The notes beneath the pieces are model-generated. The model saw nothing but the letters and a program-made list of their open reading frames with translations, was not told where the DNA came from and did no database searches. Shown here in pieces: positions 14,085 to 22,314 of a stretch of 35,325 nucleotides of DNA; within the stretch, counting starts at the first letter, position 1; each line of letters starts with the position of its first letter. Location: IMG/VR virus record IMGVR_UViG_3300028283_000020, positions 1-35,325 of that record; one strand, written 5' to 3'. Position numbers and translations under genes: made by a program. Source of the stretch: a virus.

Positions 14085-15467
14085 ATGCCTCAGGAAAAAA
14101 CAAAAGAGAAAATAAAGCATATCAAAGATAAAATTTCAGAATTTAAGCCTATTATGGATGGATTATCAAGAGCGAGAAATCCGTTTGAGCTTAGATATTT
14201 TGTTATTGGGAAACACGATGATAGGGTTCAACAATACAAACAAGCGGTAATAGAAATGGACGCTAAATATAAGTCAATTCAAGAGGCTGTGTATAATCAA
14301 AGGATTAAAGCAATAGACAAAGAAAGAATAGAATTGAGAATAATTAAAAAGCCTAAAAATAGATTGGAAGAATTAAAAAATGAAGAGTTGCTATTGAAAA
14401 TAGATAAGATAGACAACGATGACCATAATGCGAGGGTCGCAATGACAGGAGCGTTTAAAGAGATAATGGACTTTATCACTATTATAGAAAATGAATATTC
14501 GGATTTAATAGATAAAACAGAGGAAGACTTGTTAAAAGAAGAAGTCAATTATTGGAAAACAAGATTATCTAAACAAATACATATCGAATTAACAGTTAAC
14601 GGTAGAATAGGAGAGGGAAACAGATCGGTGTTAGAAAGTATGCCACAAGAAATACAAGAAGAAATACTGACAAAAGCATTGGTTAAAAATGAAGAGTATA
14701 AACTTTTTGAAGAAAGTGTCGCAAAAAAAGCCTTAATAAAATTATCAGAGAGTTACCCCCACAAAACCACTTTTATCGCTAGCTCTGATCACGTTCCTTT
14801 GAAATTGATAAAAGACGCTCCGGCTGATTATCCACAAGATAAAATAGTCAATATAGACAGAGCAGAAATAATGATTGCTACATTATTCCCTCCGTATGAT
14901 CAGAAATGGCTGTCTCAAGAGTTTTATATCCCAACAGGGAAAAATTATATTAAACATTTTTTGATTTGTGATAACCCAAGCTTAATAGGGGAATATAGGA
15001 ATAAAATCGTAAAAGACGCCCTTTCTCTTGGTTGCACTCATTTATTCTTTGTAGATAATGATTTACTGGTTGACAGCTCTTCATTGCAAAAACTTTATGC
15101 TCACAATTTAGATGTGGTTGGCTTTAAGTATGTTAAAAAAACTCCGGTCGTTGAATGTGCGAGTATGATTTCAGATGGAGAAAGCAAAAAGCCTGTTCCA
15201 TTGAATGCAAAAGGATTGTTAGAGATAGATTGGTCATTGACTGCAGGTGGGACTTTATACAAAATGGATATTTTCAAAAAAATAGAATATCCTTGGTTCG
15301 TTACTACTACGAAAGGGACGGAAGATACTTATTTTTGTGCAAGACTGAGAGAAAATGGTATAAAGGCTTATTTAGATAATGACATCTTAGCAGAACACGT
15401 GGATAGAAATACAGGGATGGTTTATTGTTGCGATGGGACTATTAAAAAGAAAAATGATATAATTTAA
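14085..15467 (+). CDS. Coiled-coil protein fused to a GT-A glycosyltransferase
   Basis: 460 residues in two parts. Residues 1 to about 230 are charged helices (KTKEKIKHIKDKISEF; EERIELRIIKKPK-like segment; YKLFEESVAKKALIKLSE) with no enzyme motif. Residues from about 260 form a glycosyltransferase: AEIMIATLFPPYD, DALSLGCTHLFFVDNDLLVD with a V-D-N-D metal site, GFKYVKK, WSLTAGGTLYKMDIFKKI and GTEDTYFCARLRENGIKAYLD, the ED acceptor motif, then LAEHVDR. The helical part may anchor the enzyme to a virion or membrane partner. This is the fourth transferase in the late operon and stands between fibre and lysis genes. Confidence 0.72.
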   Translation: MPQEKTKEKIKHIKDKISEFKPIMDGLSRARNPFELRYFVIGKHDDRVQQYKQAVIEMDAKYKSIQEAVYNQRIKAIDKERIELRIIKKPKNRLEELKNEELLLKIDKIDNDDHNARVAMTGAFKEIMDFITIIENEYSDLIDKTEEDLLKEEVNYWKTRLSKQIHIELTVNGRIGEGNRSVLESMPQEIQEEILTKALVKNEEYKLFEESVAKKALIKLSESYPHKTTFIASSDHVPLKLIKDAPADYPQDKIVNIDRAEIMIATLFPPYDQKWLSQEFYIPTGKNYIKHFLICDNPSLIGEYRNKIVKDALSLGCTHLFFVDNDLLVDSSSLQKLYAHNLDVVGFKYVKKTPVVECASMISDGESKKPVPLNAKGLLEIDWSLTAGGTLYKMDIFKKIEYPWFVTTTKGTEDTYFCARLRENGIKAYLDNDILAEHVDRNTGMVYCCDGTIKKKNDII

Positions 15468-15477
15468 TCTAATTTAT

Positions 15478-15705
15478 ATGAACACAATAATCAGCTCTAA
15501 AGGGCAAATAATAATCCACGATGTAATAAGTATTGTAAAAAATGCTATTATATTTTTAGCGCCACAATTTATATCCATTGTTATAGACGGAGTTAATGCT
15601 AATGAAAGCCTTGGCATTTATGGTAATATTATAGCAATGACTTTATCTTTAATTTTAAAAGGTATAGACAAGAAATATAAGACAAGCACTTATGAGACTA
15701 ATTAA
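15478..15705 (+). CDS. Small membrane protein, holin candidate
   Basis: 75 residues with two hydrophobic stretches (DVISIVKNAIIFLAPQFISIVI and, after NANESLG, IYGNIIAMTLSLILKGI; quoted in parts) and a positively charged tail (KGIDKKYKTS). Size, two membrane segments and a place three genes before the M23 peptidase fit a holin that lets the lysin through. The second small membrane gene at 15783 could share or take that role. Confidence 0.55.
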   Translation: MNTIISSKGQIIIHDVISIVKNAIIFLAPQFISIVIDGVNANESLGIYGNIIAMTLSLILKGIDKKYKTSTYETN

Positions 15706-15811
15706 AGATTTATTTAATTTAATTTTCAAACCCTTTATCCTAGGAGATTTAGGTTTGGAAGAAAAAGACTTATACCCTCCATATGAATTACAGCCGAGGA
15801 ATACCAAATAA
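15692..15811 (+). CDS. Small hypothetical protein, 39 aa
   Basis: Reads MRLIKDLFNLIFKPFILGDL then GLEEKDLYPPYELQPRNTK. An amphipathic N-terminus could lie on the membrane; the tail is polar and Pro-rich. It overlaps both neighbours (14 and 29 bases) in other frames, as lysis-cassette genes often do. Reality is supported only by this dense packing. Confidence 0.4.
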   Translation: MRLIKDLFNLIFKPFILGDLGLEEKDLYPPYELQPRNTK

Positions 15812-16223
15812 TTTAAAAGAACCGCCAAAAGATAACGAGGGTAAAATATTTTTGACTTATTATAATAAAATGGAAGAACGCTTTAACAAAATAGAGGGAC
15901 AGATTGAGAAATGTAAGCAGGAATGCGTGCTAAAGTTAGACTGTAAAGAGACAAGAGCGTCTGATAAGATGAGTTTTGACAAGATTTTTATCGACATAAT
16001 GAAAGAATTGGCAGGGATTAGACAAGATATGAAAGAGGGTTTTGCCTCTTTTAACGAAAGGTTGGATAAAGCAAGCGAAAGAGTGTCTAGCTTAGAAGTA
16101 TGGCGTGGCTTTTTAGCAGGAGGTATGGCAATTATCGTTATATCAGGTTCTATTATAGCTTGGATTATAGACAGCCACGATGCACAAGATGCAGTTAAAT
16201 TTTCACAATTACAAAATAAATAA
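15783..16223 (+). CDS. Coiled-coil, tail-anchored membrane protein (XhlA-like)
   Basis: 146 residues. A charged coiled coil (NKMEERFNKIEGQIEKCKQE, and later KELAGIRQDMKEGFASFNER, ASERVSSLEVWR) is followed near residues 110-130 by a membrane segment (GFLAGGMAIIVISGSIIAWII) and a short polar tail. This order is that of XhlA-type holin-associated proteins, and the next gene is the lysin. Three cysteines near residues 44-54 are unusual and may bridge subunits. Alternatively it is a virion membrane-piercing protein. Confidence 0.6.
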   Translation: MNYSRGIPNNLKEPPKDNEGKIFLTYYNKMEERFNKIEGQIEKCKQECVLKLDCKETRASDKMSFDKIFIDIMKELAGIRQDMKEGFASFNERLDKASERVSSLEVWRGFLAGGMAIIVISGSIIAWIIDSHDAQDAVKFSQLQNK

Positions 16224-16237
16224 TTTATATCAATAAT

Positions 16238-16654
16238 ATGATATACCCAATCCAAAACTGGAAAAATTTAAAGAGAGGATATACTTTTATGTGCGAAACG
16301 TTTTATAGCTCTCATCATCTTGGTTTAGATATAATCGCTCCGTCAGGAACGCCTATTTATGCTTGGCAAGATTTAGAAGTAATTAACTATACGTTCGGTC
16401 CGGAGGGAGGCAATACAATACAAATCAAATGTCCTAATAACCAAAGACTATTCAGGCTTATGCACTTGTTACATTCAGTTAAAAAGGGACGATATAAAGA
16501 GGGGCAAATAATCGCCTATGTAGGGAACACAGGGAATAAAAGCAGAGGCTCCCATTTGCACTTAGATATTTCTAAAAATGGTATATTGAATTTAAGAGAT
16601 TTAAACAATTTTGAAGATCCCGAAGCGATATTCAAAATGATTAATAAAAAATAA
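16238..16654 (+). CDS. M23-family peptidase, probable endolysin
   Basis: 138 residues, just the LytM/M23 core with no signal peptide or binding domain. Zinc site: H27-x3-D31 in HLGLDI and H108 in SHLHLD; H76 (LMHL) and H106 are the general catalytic positions. GTPIYAWQDLEVI and GQIIAYVGNTGN are core strands of the family. It cuts peptide cross-links in the host wall. Lack of a signal fits holin-dependent export. The stop TAA shares its last A with the ATG of the next gene. Confidence 0.88.
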   Translation: MIYPIQNWKNLKRGYTFMCETFYSSHHLGLDIIAPSGTPIYAWQDLEVINYTFGPEGGNTIQIKCPNNQRLFRLMHLLHSVKKGRYKEGQIIAYVGNTGNKSRGSHLHLDISKNGILNLRDLNNFEDPEAIFKMINKK

Positions 16655-18216
16655 TGGCCAAACAAACTTTTACAATCAATTCAGTTTTGGCAGGGTGGGG
16701 GACTTCTGATTATTTTTATCAGCAAGGTCAGTTTTCTAATTCTATCGGGATTGATCCAGAAATGCCAAAGGACGACTTGACAACAAGACCGTCAGGATTG
16801 TTGCGACCAACTTCAATGGCAAAGTTTAGTGGCACTGAAATTACTGGAGCACCTCTATGGATTGAAACCAACAATAAAGATACAAATGCCCATGTTTATA
16901 CTTATGACGGAAAGGTTCACACCGTGTCTAGTGGCTTAACTATGGGAACAGCACTAAATAGCGGAAATGCACTAACAACTGCCAGCGGTAACGGATTGGC
17001 TTATTATAATAATTATTTATACGGTGCTTCAAATACTGACATTTGGCGTTATGGACCATTAAACGGAACACCAGCACTAACACAGAATTTTTGGACTTCT
17101 ACTTTAGCTCTAACTGCTCTTTCAAATTACACCTATCCAAGTATCAAAGGAATAAAAATACCAAACCACGCAATGTTTGTTCATCCCTCAAACAGTCGTC
17201 TTTATTTTTGTGATATGAATAGCGACAATGTGGGGATGATTTCAATGATTAAAACTAAAAAGGTAACTTACGAGGGAGACACTAATGACACAGTAGTTCC
17301 GTCAGCTTACAAGGTTTTAGATACTTATTATGGATGGTTACCAACTTGTTTATCTAATTTAGGTAATGAAATTGCAATGGGATTAATAGACGGCAGTAGT
17401 GCAACAGTTAAACAAGGGAACGCAAAGGTTGTTTTTTGGGATTTATTAGCGAGTTCAACTTCTTATAGCAGAATTGCGGAATTACCCGATCCATTAATCA
17501 CCGCAATGAAAACAGTTAATGGTCAATTATATGTTTTTAGTGGTTCAGCAAGCGGAGGTATGCGTGTTTCAAGATATTTAGGAGGACAACAGTTTGAAGA
17601 GATTTATTATGCTGACGATCAAGTGCCACCATTTCAAGGGGCGGTAGATTATATGATCAATCGTATAGTCTTTGGTTGCTCAACAACAACGCCTGCAACT
17701 TCCGCCTCTGTGATGGCATTAGGATCAAGAGTTCGTAATTTGAATATGGGAGTGCATAATATTCTAAAAAGCACATCAGCAGGGGCTACTCCTCTTGTGA
17801 CTGCTTGCAAATATATTACACAGGGATCTAACACACAGCCAATAGTGGGATTTAGTGACGGTAGTTCAAAAGGACTCGATAAGATTTCAACAACATACGG
17901 CACTTCAATCTGGCGAAGCCAAATCTTTTCTTTAGGCAGAAATGGGAAGATTGAAAAAATAAGAATACCTTTCGCAAATGCAGTAGGTGCGAATATGACA
18001 CTAACCGTAAAAATGTATGCGGATGATTTAAGCTCTAACGTTACTCTTGGAACAATAACAAACTCAACCCATAGCGGGGCTAGAGAAGTTGTCCTTTACG
18101 GTCAAGCAAGCAATTTTAAAAATAATTTTTTGATAGAATTGACTTGGAGTGGAACAGCACTTTTAACGGTTTCTTTTCCAATAGAAATAATAGTCGAATA
18201 TAATCAAGAATTTTAA
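16654..18216 (+). CDS. Tail nozzle-like protein (beta-propeller)
   Basis: 520 residues, almost all beta. Repeating segments (YYNNYLYGASNTDIWRYG; HPSNSRLYFCDMNSDNVG; VNGQLYVFSGSASGG; MINRIVFGCST) look like propeller blades. They are followed by a beta-sandwich (GKIEKIRIPFANAVGANMT; LIELTWSGTALLTV). The T7 gp12 and P22 gp10 nozzles are large propellers in this slot, and their size and the neighbouring ejection genes agree with a podovirus tail. A fibre or adhesin is the alternative. No signal peptide. Confidence 0.6.
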   Translation: MAKQTFTINSVLAGWGTSDYFYQQGQFSNSIGIDPEMPKDDLTTRPSGLLRPTSMAKFSGTEITGAPLWIETNNKDTNAHVYTYDGKVHTVSSGLTMGTALNSGNALTTASGNGLAYYNNYLYGASNTDIWRYGPLNGTPALTQNFWTSTLALTALSNYTYPSIKGIKIPNHAMFVHPSNSRLYFCDMNSDNVGMISMIKTKKVTYEGDTNDTVVPSAYKVLDTYYGWLPTCLSNLGNEIAMGLIDGSSATVKQGNAKVVFWDLLASSTSYSRIAELPDPLITAMKTVNGQLYVFSGSASGGMRVSRYLGGQQFEEIYYADDQVPPFQGAVDYMINRIVFGCSTTTPATSASVMALGSRVRNLNMGVHNILKSTSAGATPLVTACKYITQGSNTQPIVGFSDGSSKGLDKISTTYGTSIWRSQIFSLGRNGKIEKIRIPFANAVGANMTLTVKMYADDLSSNVTLGTITNSTHSGAREVVLYGQASNFKNNFLIELTWSGTALLTVSFPIEIIVEYNQEF

Positions 18217-18217
18217 T

Positions 18218-20380
18218 ATGGCAGATGAGGTAAAAATATATTATTTAGATAAAAACCCACCGTCAGAGGGAGTGGGGGATCAAAATAATCCTGTAAATAA
18301 TTCAGGTTCTTCAACGCCTCAAAACACGCCACAAGGTCAAGCAAGTGTAATTTATCAAAACGGAACTTTTGACAATCTAAATATAAAAGGGAGAATGACA
18401 TCTCCGTCAGCTAGTTTGGCTAACTGGAACTTCAACAATGGAATTATAGAGTCGGGGAACATACAGTTAGACTCTAATAACAACAAAATAAAGACTGCTG
18501 ATTTCTCTAGCGGAACAAAAGGTTGGTCTTTAAATAATAATGGAACGGTAGAATTTCAAGACGGAACTTTTAGAGGCTCAATAACTGCAACAACAGGATC
18601 TATTGGGGGGTGGACGATCTCAACTTCTGAAATATCTAGTGGTAATGTAAAAATACAATCAAACGCAGAAAGAATTTTAATTGGTTCAGCTACTGATCCC
18701 CTAACTGGTAATGGAGTATTTATGGGGAAAGACGGAGCTGATTATGAATTTAGAGCTGGCGACCCAGCTGGTAAATATATTCACTTTGACGGTTCAACAG
18801 GTTTTACGATGAATGGTATTTATTTATCCGCAGCCGTTCTTGCTTCTCTTGCCACAGGTTCAGAACAATCAATACAAGGTTGGCAGTTTACAGGAGTATT
18901 CAGTGCTACTGATCACGATACAGTCGCTTGGACTTCTGGAACTTTAACACTCGCGGACGGTTCAACTTTTTCAATCGTTTCAGGAAATACCGGTAATATT
19001 TCTGCGGTAACTTATATTTATTTCTCATATTCAACTAGCACAACAGTTTTACAAACTTCAACCACCGCGAGTGCCGCAGTCGGAGCTGGTAAGATTTTAA
19101 TTTGCGTAGCAAGTAATGTCGCCAGCGGTAAGAGTTGCGAATTTCAAGTATTCGGTGGAAGTGGTGGTATCTCAAAGCTTATCACAGCCTCGAATATAGC
19201 AGCAGGAACTATCACAGCGGATGAAATAGCAGCCAATACAATAACAGCCAATAAACTAACAGTTAGCCAGTTAGCCGCCATTTCTGCTGATTTAGGGAGT
19301 ATTACAGCCGGGAATATTACTTTAAATTCGAGTGGGTATATTAAGGGAGGTCAAACGGATTATGGGACAGGGACGGGTTTTTTTCTTGGGTATAGTGGTG
19401 GAGCTTATAGTTTTAGCGTGGGGGACAGCACTAGATATTTGAAATATGACACAAACAATGGACTTAGGACTCTCGGTATAGGAAAATTTGGAGGTAGCGG
19501 ATCAGACGGAGCATTATCTATATCAAGCGGAACTACAACAATAAACTGCTCTAATGCCTCTCTAGTTGTTTTAAATTATACGTCTATCTCAATTACTGGG
19601 ACAGGAAAACTTGCTTTTTCAAATCCGAATACTAATGGCACTTTTATTCTTATCAGATGCCAAGGAAATGTAACGCTAACATCAAGCTCAACACCGATGA
19701 TTGATGCTTCTGGAATGGGCGGACAGGGGGGGGCAGGTGAATATGTTTCGTATGCGTTATCTGGAGGAAATAATGGCAATGACGGTAAATCTAATTTATT
19801 CAGAAATAACTTTGGACGAGGTGGCGCTACTTCAGGGACAACTCTTGGGGGAACAATAGCTTCTTTTCTATATTCTTCAATTTCTCAACAATTAAACCAA
19901 TACCCAAATGTTTTTGTGGGGGCTGGTGGAGGTTCAGGTTCTATAAATACACAGGGATCAGGTGCGACTGGAACGTCAGGGGCTGGGGGAGCAGGTGGCG
20001 GATGTTTAATTATAGAATGTAATGGAGCTTGGAATTTTACGACTGCATCAGGTATCTCGGTGGCAGGAATAAGTGGCGGTCAAGGAACTTTAGACAATCC
20101 CGCCTCAGATAGGTGCGGAGGCGGTGGAGGCGGTGGAGGCGGTTATTTCCTTGGATTGTATTATTCTTTAACTGCTAATTCTGGGACAGTTTCTGTAGTG
20201 GGAGGGGGAGGAGGATTACACAAGGGGACTGCCATCGCAAATGTAAGTGGCGGAGGAGGAGGGGGAAGTTCGTCCGATGCTGGTGGAAATGGAATTTTTA
20301 ATCAAGGAGATAATACAGTAGATGGAGGTTCAGGGGGGGCAGGACTTTCCGTGGTGACTAATAACATAGAATACAGCTAA
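18218..20380 (+). CDS. Tail fibre/spike with poly-glycine receptor-binding end
   Basis: 720 residues. The Pro/Asn-rich N-terminus attaches to the tail. The middle has the fibre pattern FDNLNIKGRMTS, GWSLNNNGTVEFQDGTFRGS and SIGGWTISTSEISSG, repeated twice with 'G(V)FMGKDG..YEFRAGD' and 'GFFLGYSGGAYSFSVGD' modules. From about residue 570 it becomes a glycine-rich block (GAGGGSGS, GAGGAGGG, eight consecutive Gly, GGGGG, GGGGGG) alternating with hydrophobic strands, which resembles poly-Gly-II sandwich adhesins such as T-even gp38. That part likely touches the receptor. There is one base between the preceding stop and this ATG. Confidence 0.7.
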   Translation: MADEVKIYYLDKNPPSEGVGDQNNPVNNSGSSTPQNTPQGQASVIYQNGTFDNLNIKGRMTSPSASLANWNFNNGIIESGNIQLDSNNNKIKTADFSSGTKGWSLNNNGTVEFQDGTFRGSITATTGSIGGWTISTSEISSGNVKIQSNAERILIGSATDPLTGNGVFMGKDGADYEFRAGDPAGKYIHFDGSTGFTMNGIYLSAAVLASLATGSEQSIQGWQFTGVFSATDHDTVAWTSGTLTLADGSTFSIVSGNTGNISAVTYIYFSYSTSTTVLQTSTTASAAVGAGKILICVASNVASGKSCEFQVFGGSGGISKLITASNIAAGTITADEIAANTITANKLTVSQLAAISADLGSITAGNITLNSSGYIKGGQTDYGTGTGFFLGYSGGAYSFSVGDSTRYLKYDTNNGLRTLGIGKFGGSGSDGALSISSGTTTINCSNASLVVLNYTSISITGTGKLAFSNPNTNGTFILIRCQGNVTLTSSSTPMIDASGMGGQGGAGEYVSYALSGGNNGNDGKSNLFRNNFGRGGATSGTTLGGTIASFLYSSISQQLNQYPNVFVGAGGGSGSINTQGSGATGTSGAGGAGGGCLIIECNGAWNFTTASGISVAGISGGQGTLDNPASDRCGGGGGGGGGYFLGLYYSLTANSGTVSVVGGGGGLHKGTAIANVSGGGGGGSSSDAGGNGIFNQGDNTVDGGSGGAGLSVVTNNIEYS

Positions 20381-20438
20381 AACATTTAACCTTTAATTAA
20401 ATAATGTTATAATAAAATTATAATAAATAATAAATTAT

Positions 20439-22307
20439 ATGGCTTTATCAGCAAACGCACAGGCTCTAGCAAATGCGATGGCAAACACCGCAGCGAATAC
20501 AGCTTTTGCACAAAATAATCCTGGAGTGGGAGCTGGTGCGGGTTATACACCTCCAACAGTTGCTCCTACACCACCAGCTGGATCATATGTTATAAATCCG
20601 GGTTCTGTTTATCAGTCTTCTTATGAGGGCGGGACTGTTTCATACCCCACAGCACCAGCGAATTACGCAAGTAATGCAAACCAAACCATTCAAGCTCCCA
20701 CAGTAATAACACCAACATCTACGCCTATTGGGGCAAGTGTTTATCAAGGGCAAGGTCTAGGTTTCGCGCCTATGAGCTCTCAAACCGCTTTTAAAGAAAC
20801 AACGGTAAACGGGACTCAAAAATTAGCCTCTGAATATTCTTTAGCTAATGGAAACATAAAAGTTCCGGCAATCGCTACAAGCCTTAAACTAGATACAGAG
20901 GCAAGCAATAACTTGACAACAGAATTACAAAAAAATAACAAACAACAAGAACTAAGGCAATCTGTTGAAAACACCTTAGCTGATCAATCTCAGTTATCTA
21001 AACCTGTCAATTCTGCCTATATACAAGCGTTAGCACAGGCTAAATTTGGGCGTCCAGCTACATCATCAGAATTAGGCATAACAACAGCTAAAGATTATAA
21101 TCCTCAATTTGATGTATCAAAAATGACAGTAGCTCAAGCTTCTGCTCGTTTTGGTTTTTCTTCTAAAACACAAATTCAACAAACGCAAATACCCGGGGCT
21201 AAAGCTGATGTTCCAGAAACAAATATCCCAGCAGACCAAACAATTTCTAAAGTTGATGGAACAATAGACCAAACAAAATTATTAACTAATTTAACAAGCC
21301 AAGTAAATGATATCAATACATTAATTGCGGACGAGAGAGCTGCGTTTGATGAGTCTATCGGAGCATTGGGTCAAGAACTAGGAACAGTTATGCCCCTTAT
21401 TCAAGGTGATCAAGCATATCAAGAACAAAGGAAAAACATCAGATTACAAAAATTAGTTGATTTAAAAAGTTCAGCTATTGAGACTGGCAATTTGCAGTTA
21501 AAGGTTTTAGATTATGCGGATAAATTAAGGAGCGATCAAAAAGATGCGATGGCAAGCATAATTTCTACTTTTTTAAGCAATGGGGTGCCTATAAGCGATA
21601 CAATGGCACAGCAATATTCTAAGCTCACAGGGATTGACTCAAGGGCTTTATCGGATGGCTTTGCAATAGCAACTAAAAATTATTTAGCGAAACAAAAAAG
21701 TTCAGAGGCACAGCAATCATTTGACAACAAACTAGCTTTAGACAAACAAAATCAATCATTGTCTGGACAAGAATTAACAAACGATTACAAAAACTGGACA
21801 TTGGCGGGAGGAGAGGCTGGAACAGGGATGTCTTTTAATGATTATTTAAATAAAGGAGGTGTTTCATCTAATAAATTGAAATTGACACCTGGCATCGCCG
21901 AAGATTTAATAACAATGAAAACATTGGATAATATAATGGCAGAAGTTTTAGTTTTAGGTGAAAAAAATAATTGGTCTGGAGTAGGGGGTATAGGATATGG
22001 ATCGGTGGCTGAATTTCTAGCTAAAAACTTTGGATCGGGAGACAAAACAGGACAAGAAATACGAGATAAAATAAGTAATGTTAAAGCGACTATTGCTAAA
22101 CTAAGAGGAGGAACATCATTCACTACAAATGAACAACAATTATTAGAAAGTTATACGCCAACTATAAACGATAGTCCACTAGTGATTGATCAAAAAATAA
22201 AAGATTTACAATCGTTTATCCAGCAAAAAAGAGATATAACAAGTCAGCTTTATGACACATCTGCACTGGGGCAATCTGATGTCGCAGGCGATAATTTTAA
22301 TTGGTAA
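20439..22307 (+). CDS. Internal virion / DNA-ejection protein
   Basis: 622 residues. The first 130 are low-complexity Ala/Pro/Thr; the rest is helical and Gln-rich (TSQVNDINTLIADERAAF, YQEQRKNIRLQKLVDLKSS, KVLDYADKLRSDQKDAMAS), ending in the region ISNVKATIAKLRGGTSFT then QKIKDLQSFIQQKRD. Long, Ala/Gln-rich helical proteins after the nozzle are typical podovirus ejection proteins that form a channel into the cell. Together with the next two genes it replaces a tape measure, which is absent here. Family assigned by context. Confidence 0.6.
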   Translation: MALSANAQALANAMANTAANTAFAQNNPGVGAGAGYTPPTVAPTPPAGSYVINPGSVYQSSYEGGTVSYPTAPANYASNANQTIQAPTVITPTSTPIGASVYQGQGLGFAPMSSQTAFKETTVNGTQKLASEYSLANGNIKVPAIATSLKLDTEASNNLTTELQKNNKQQELRQSVENTLADQSQLSKPVNSAYIQALAQAKFGRPATSSELGITTAKDYNPQFDVSKMTVAQASARFGFSSKTQIQQTQIPGAKADVPETNIPADQTISKVDGTIDQTKLLTNLTSQVNDINTLIADERAAFDESIGALGQELGTVMPLIQGDQAYQEQRKNIRLQKLVDLKSSAIETGNLQLKVLDYADKLRSDQKDAMASIISTFLSNGVPISDTMAQQYSKLTGIDSRALSDGFAIATKNYLAKQKSSEAQQSFDNKLALDKQNQSLSGQELTNDYKNWTLAGGEAGTGMSFNDYLNKGGVSSNKLKLTPGIAEDLITMKTLDNIMAEVLVLGEKNNWSGVGGIGYGSVAEFLAKNFGSGDKTGQEIRDKISNVKATIAKLRGGTSFTTNEQQLLESYTPTINDSPLVIDQKIKDLQSFIQQKRDITSQLYDTSALGQSDVAGDNFNW

Positions 22308-22314
22308 AAAAAAT

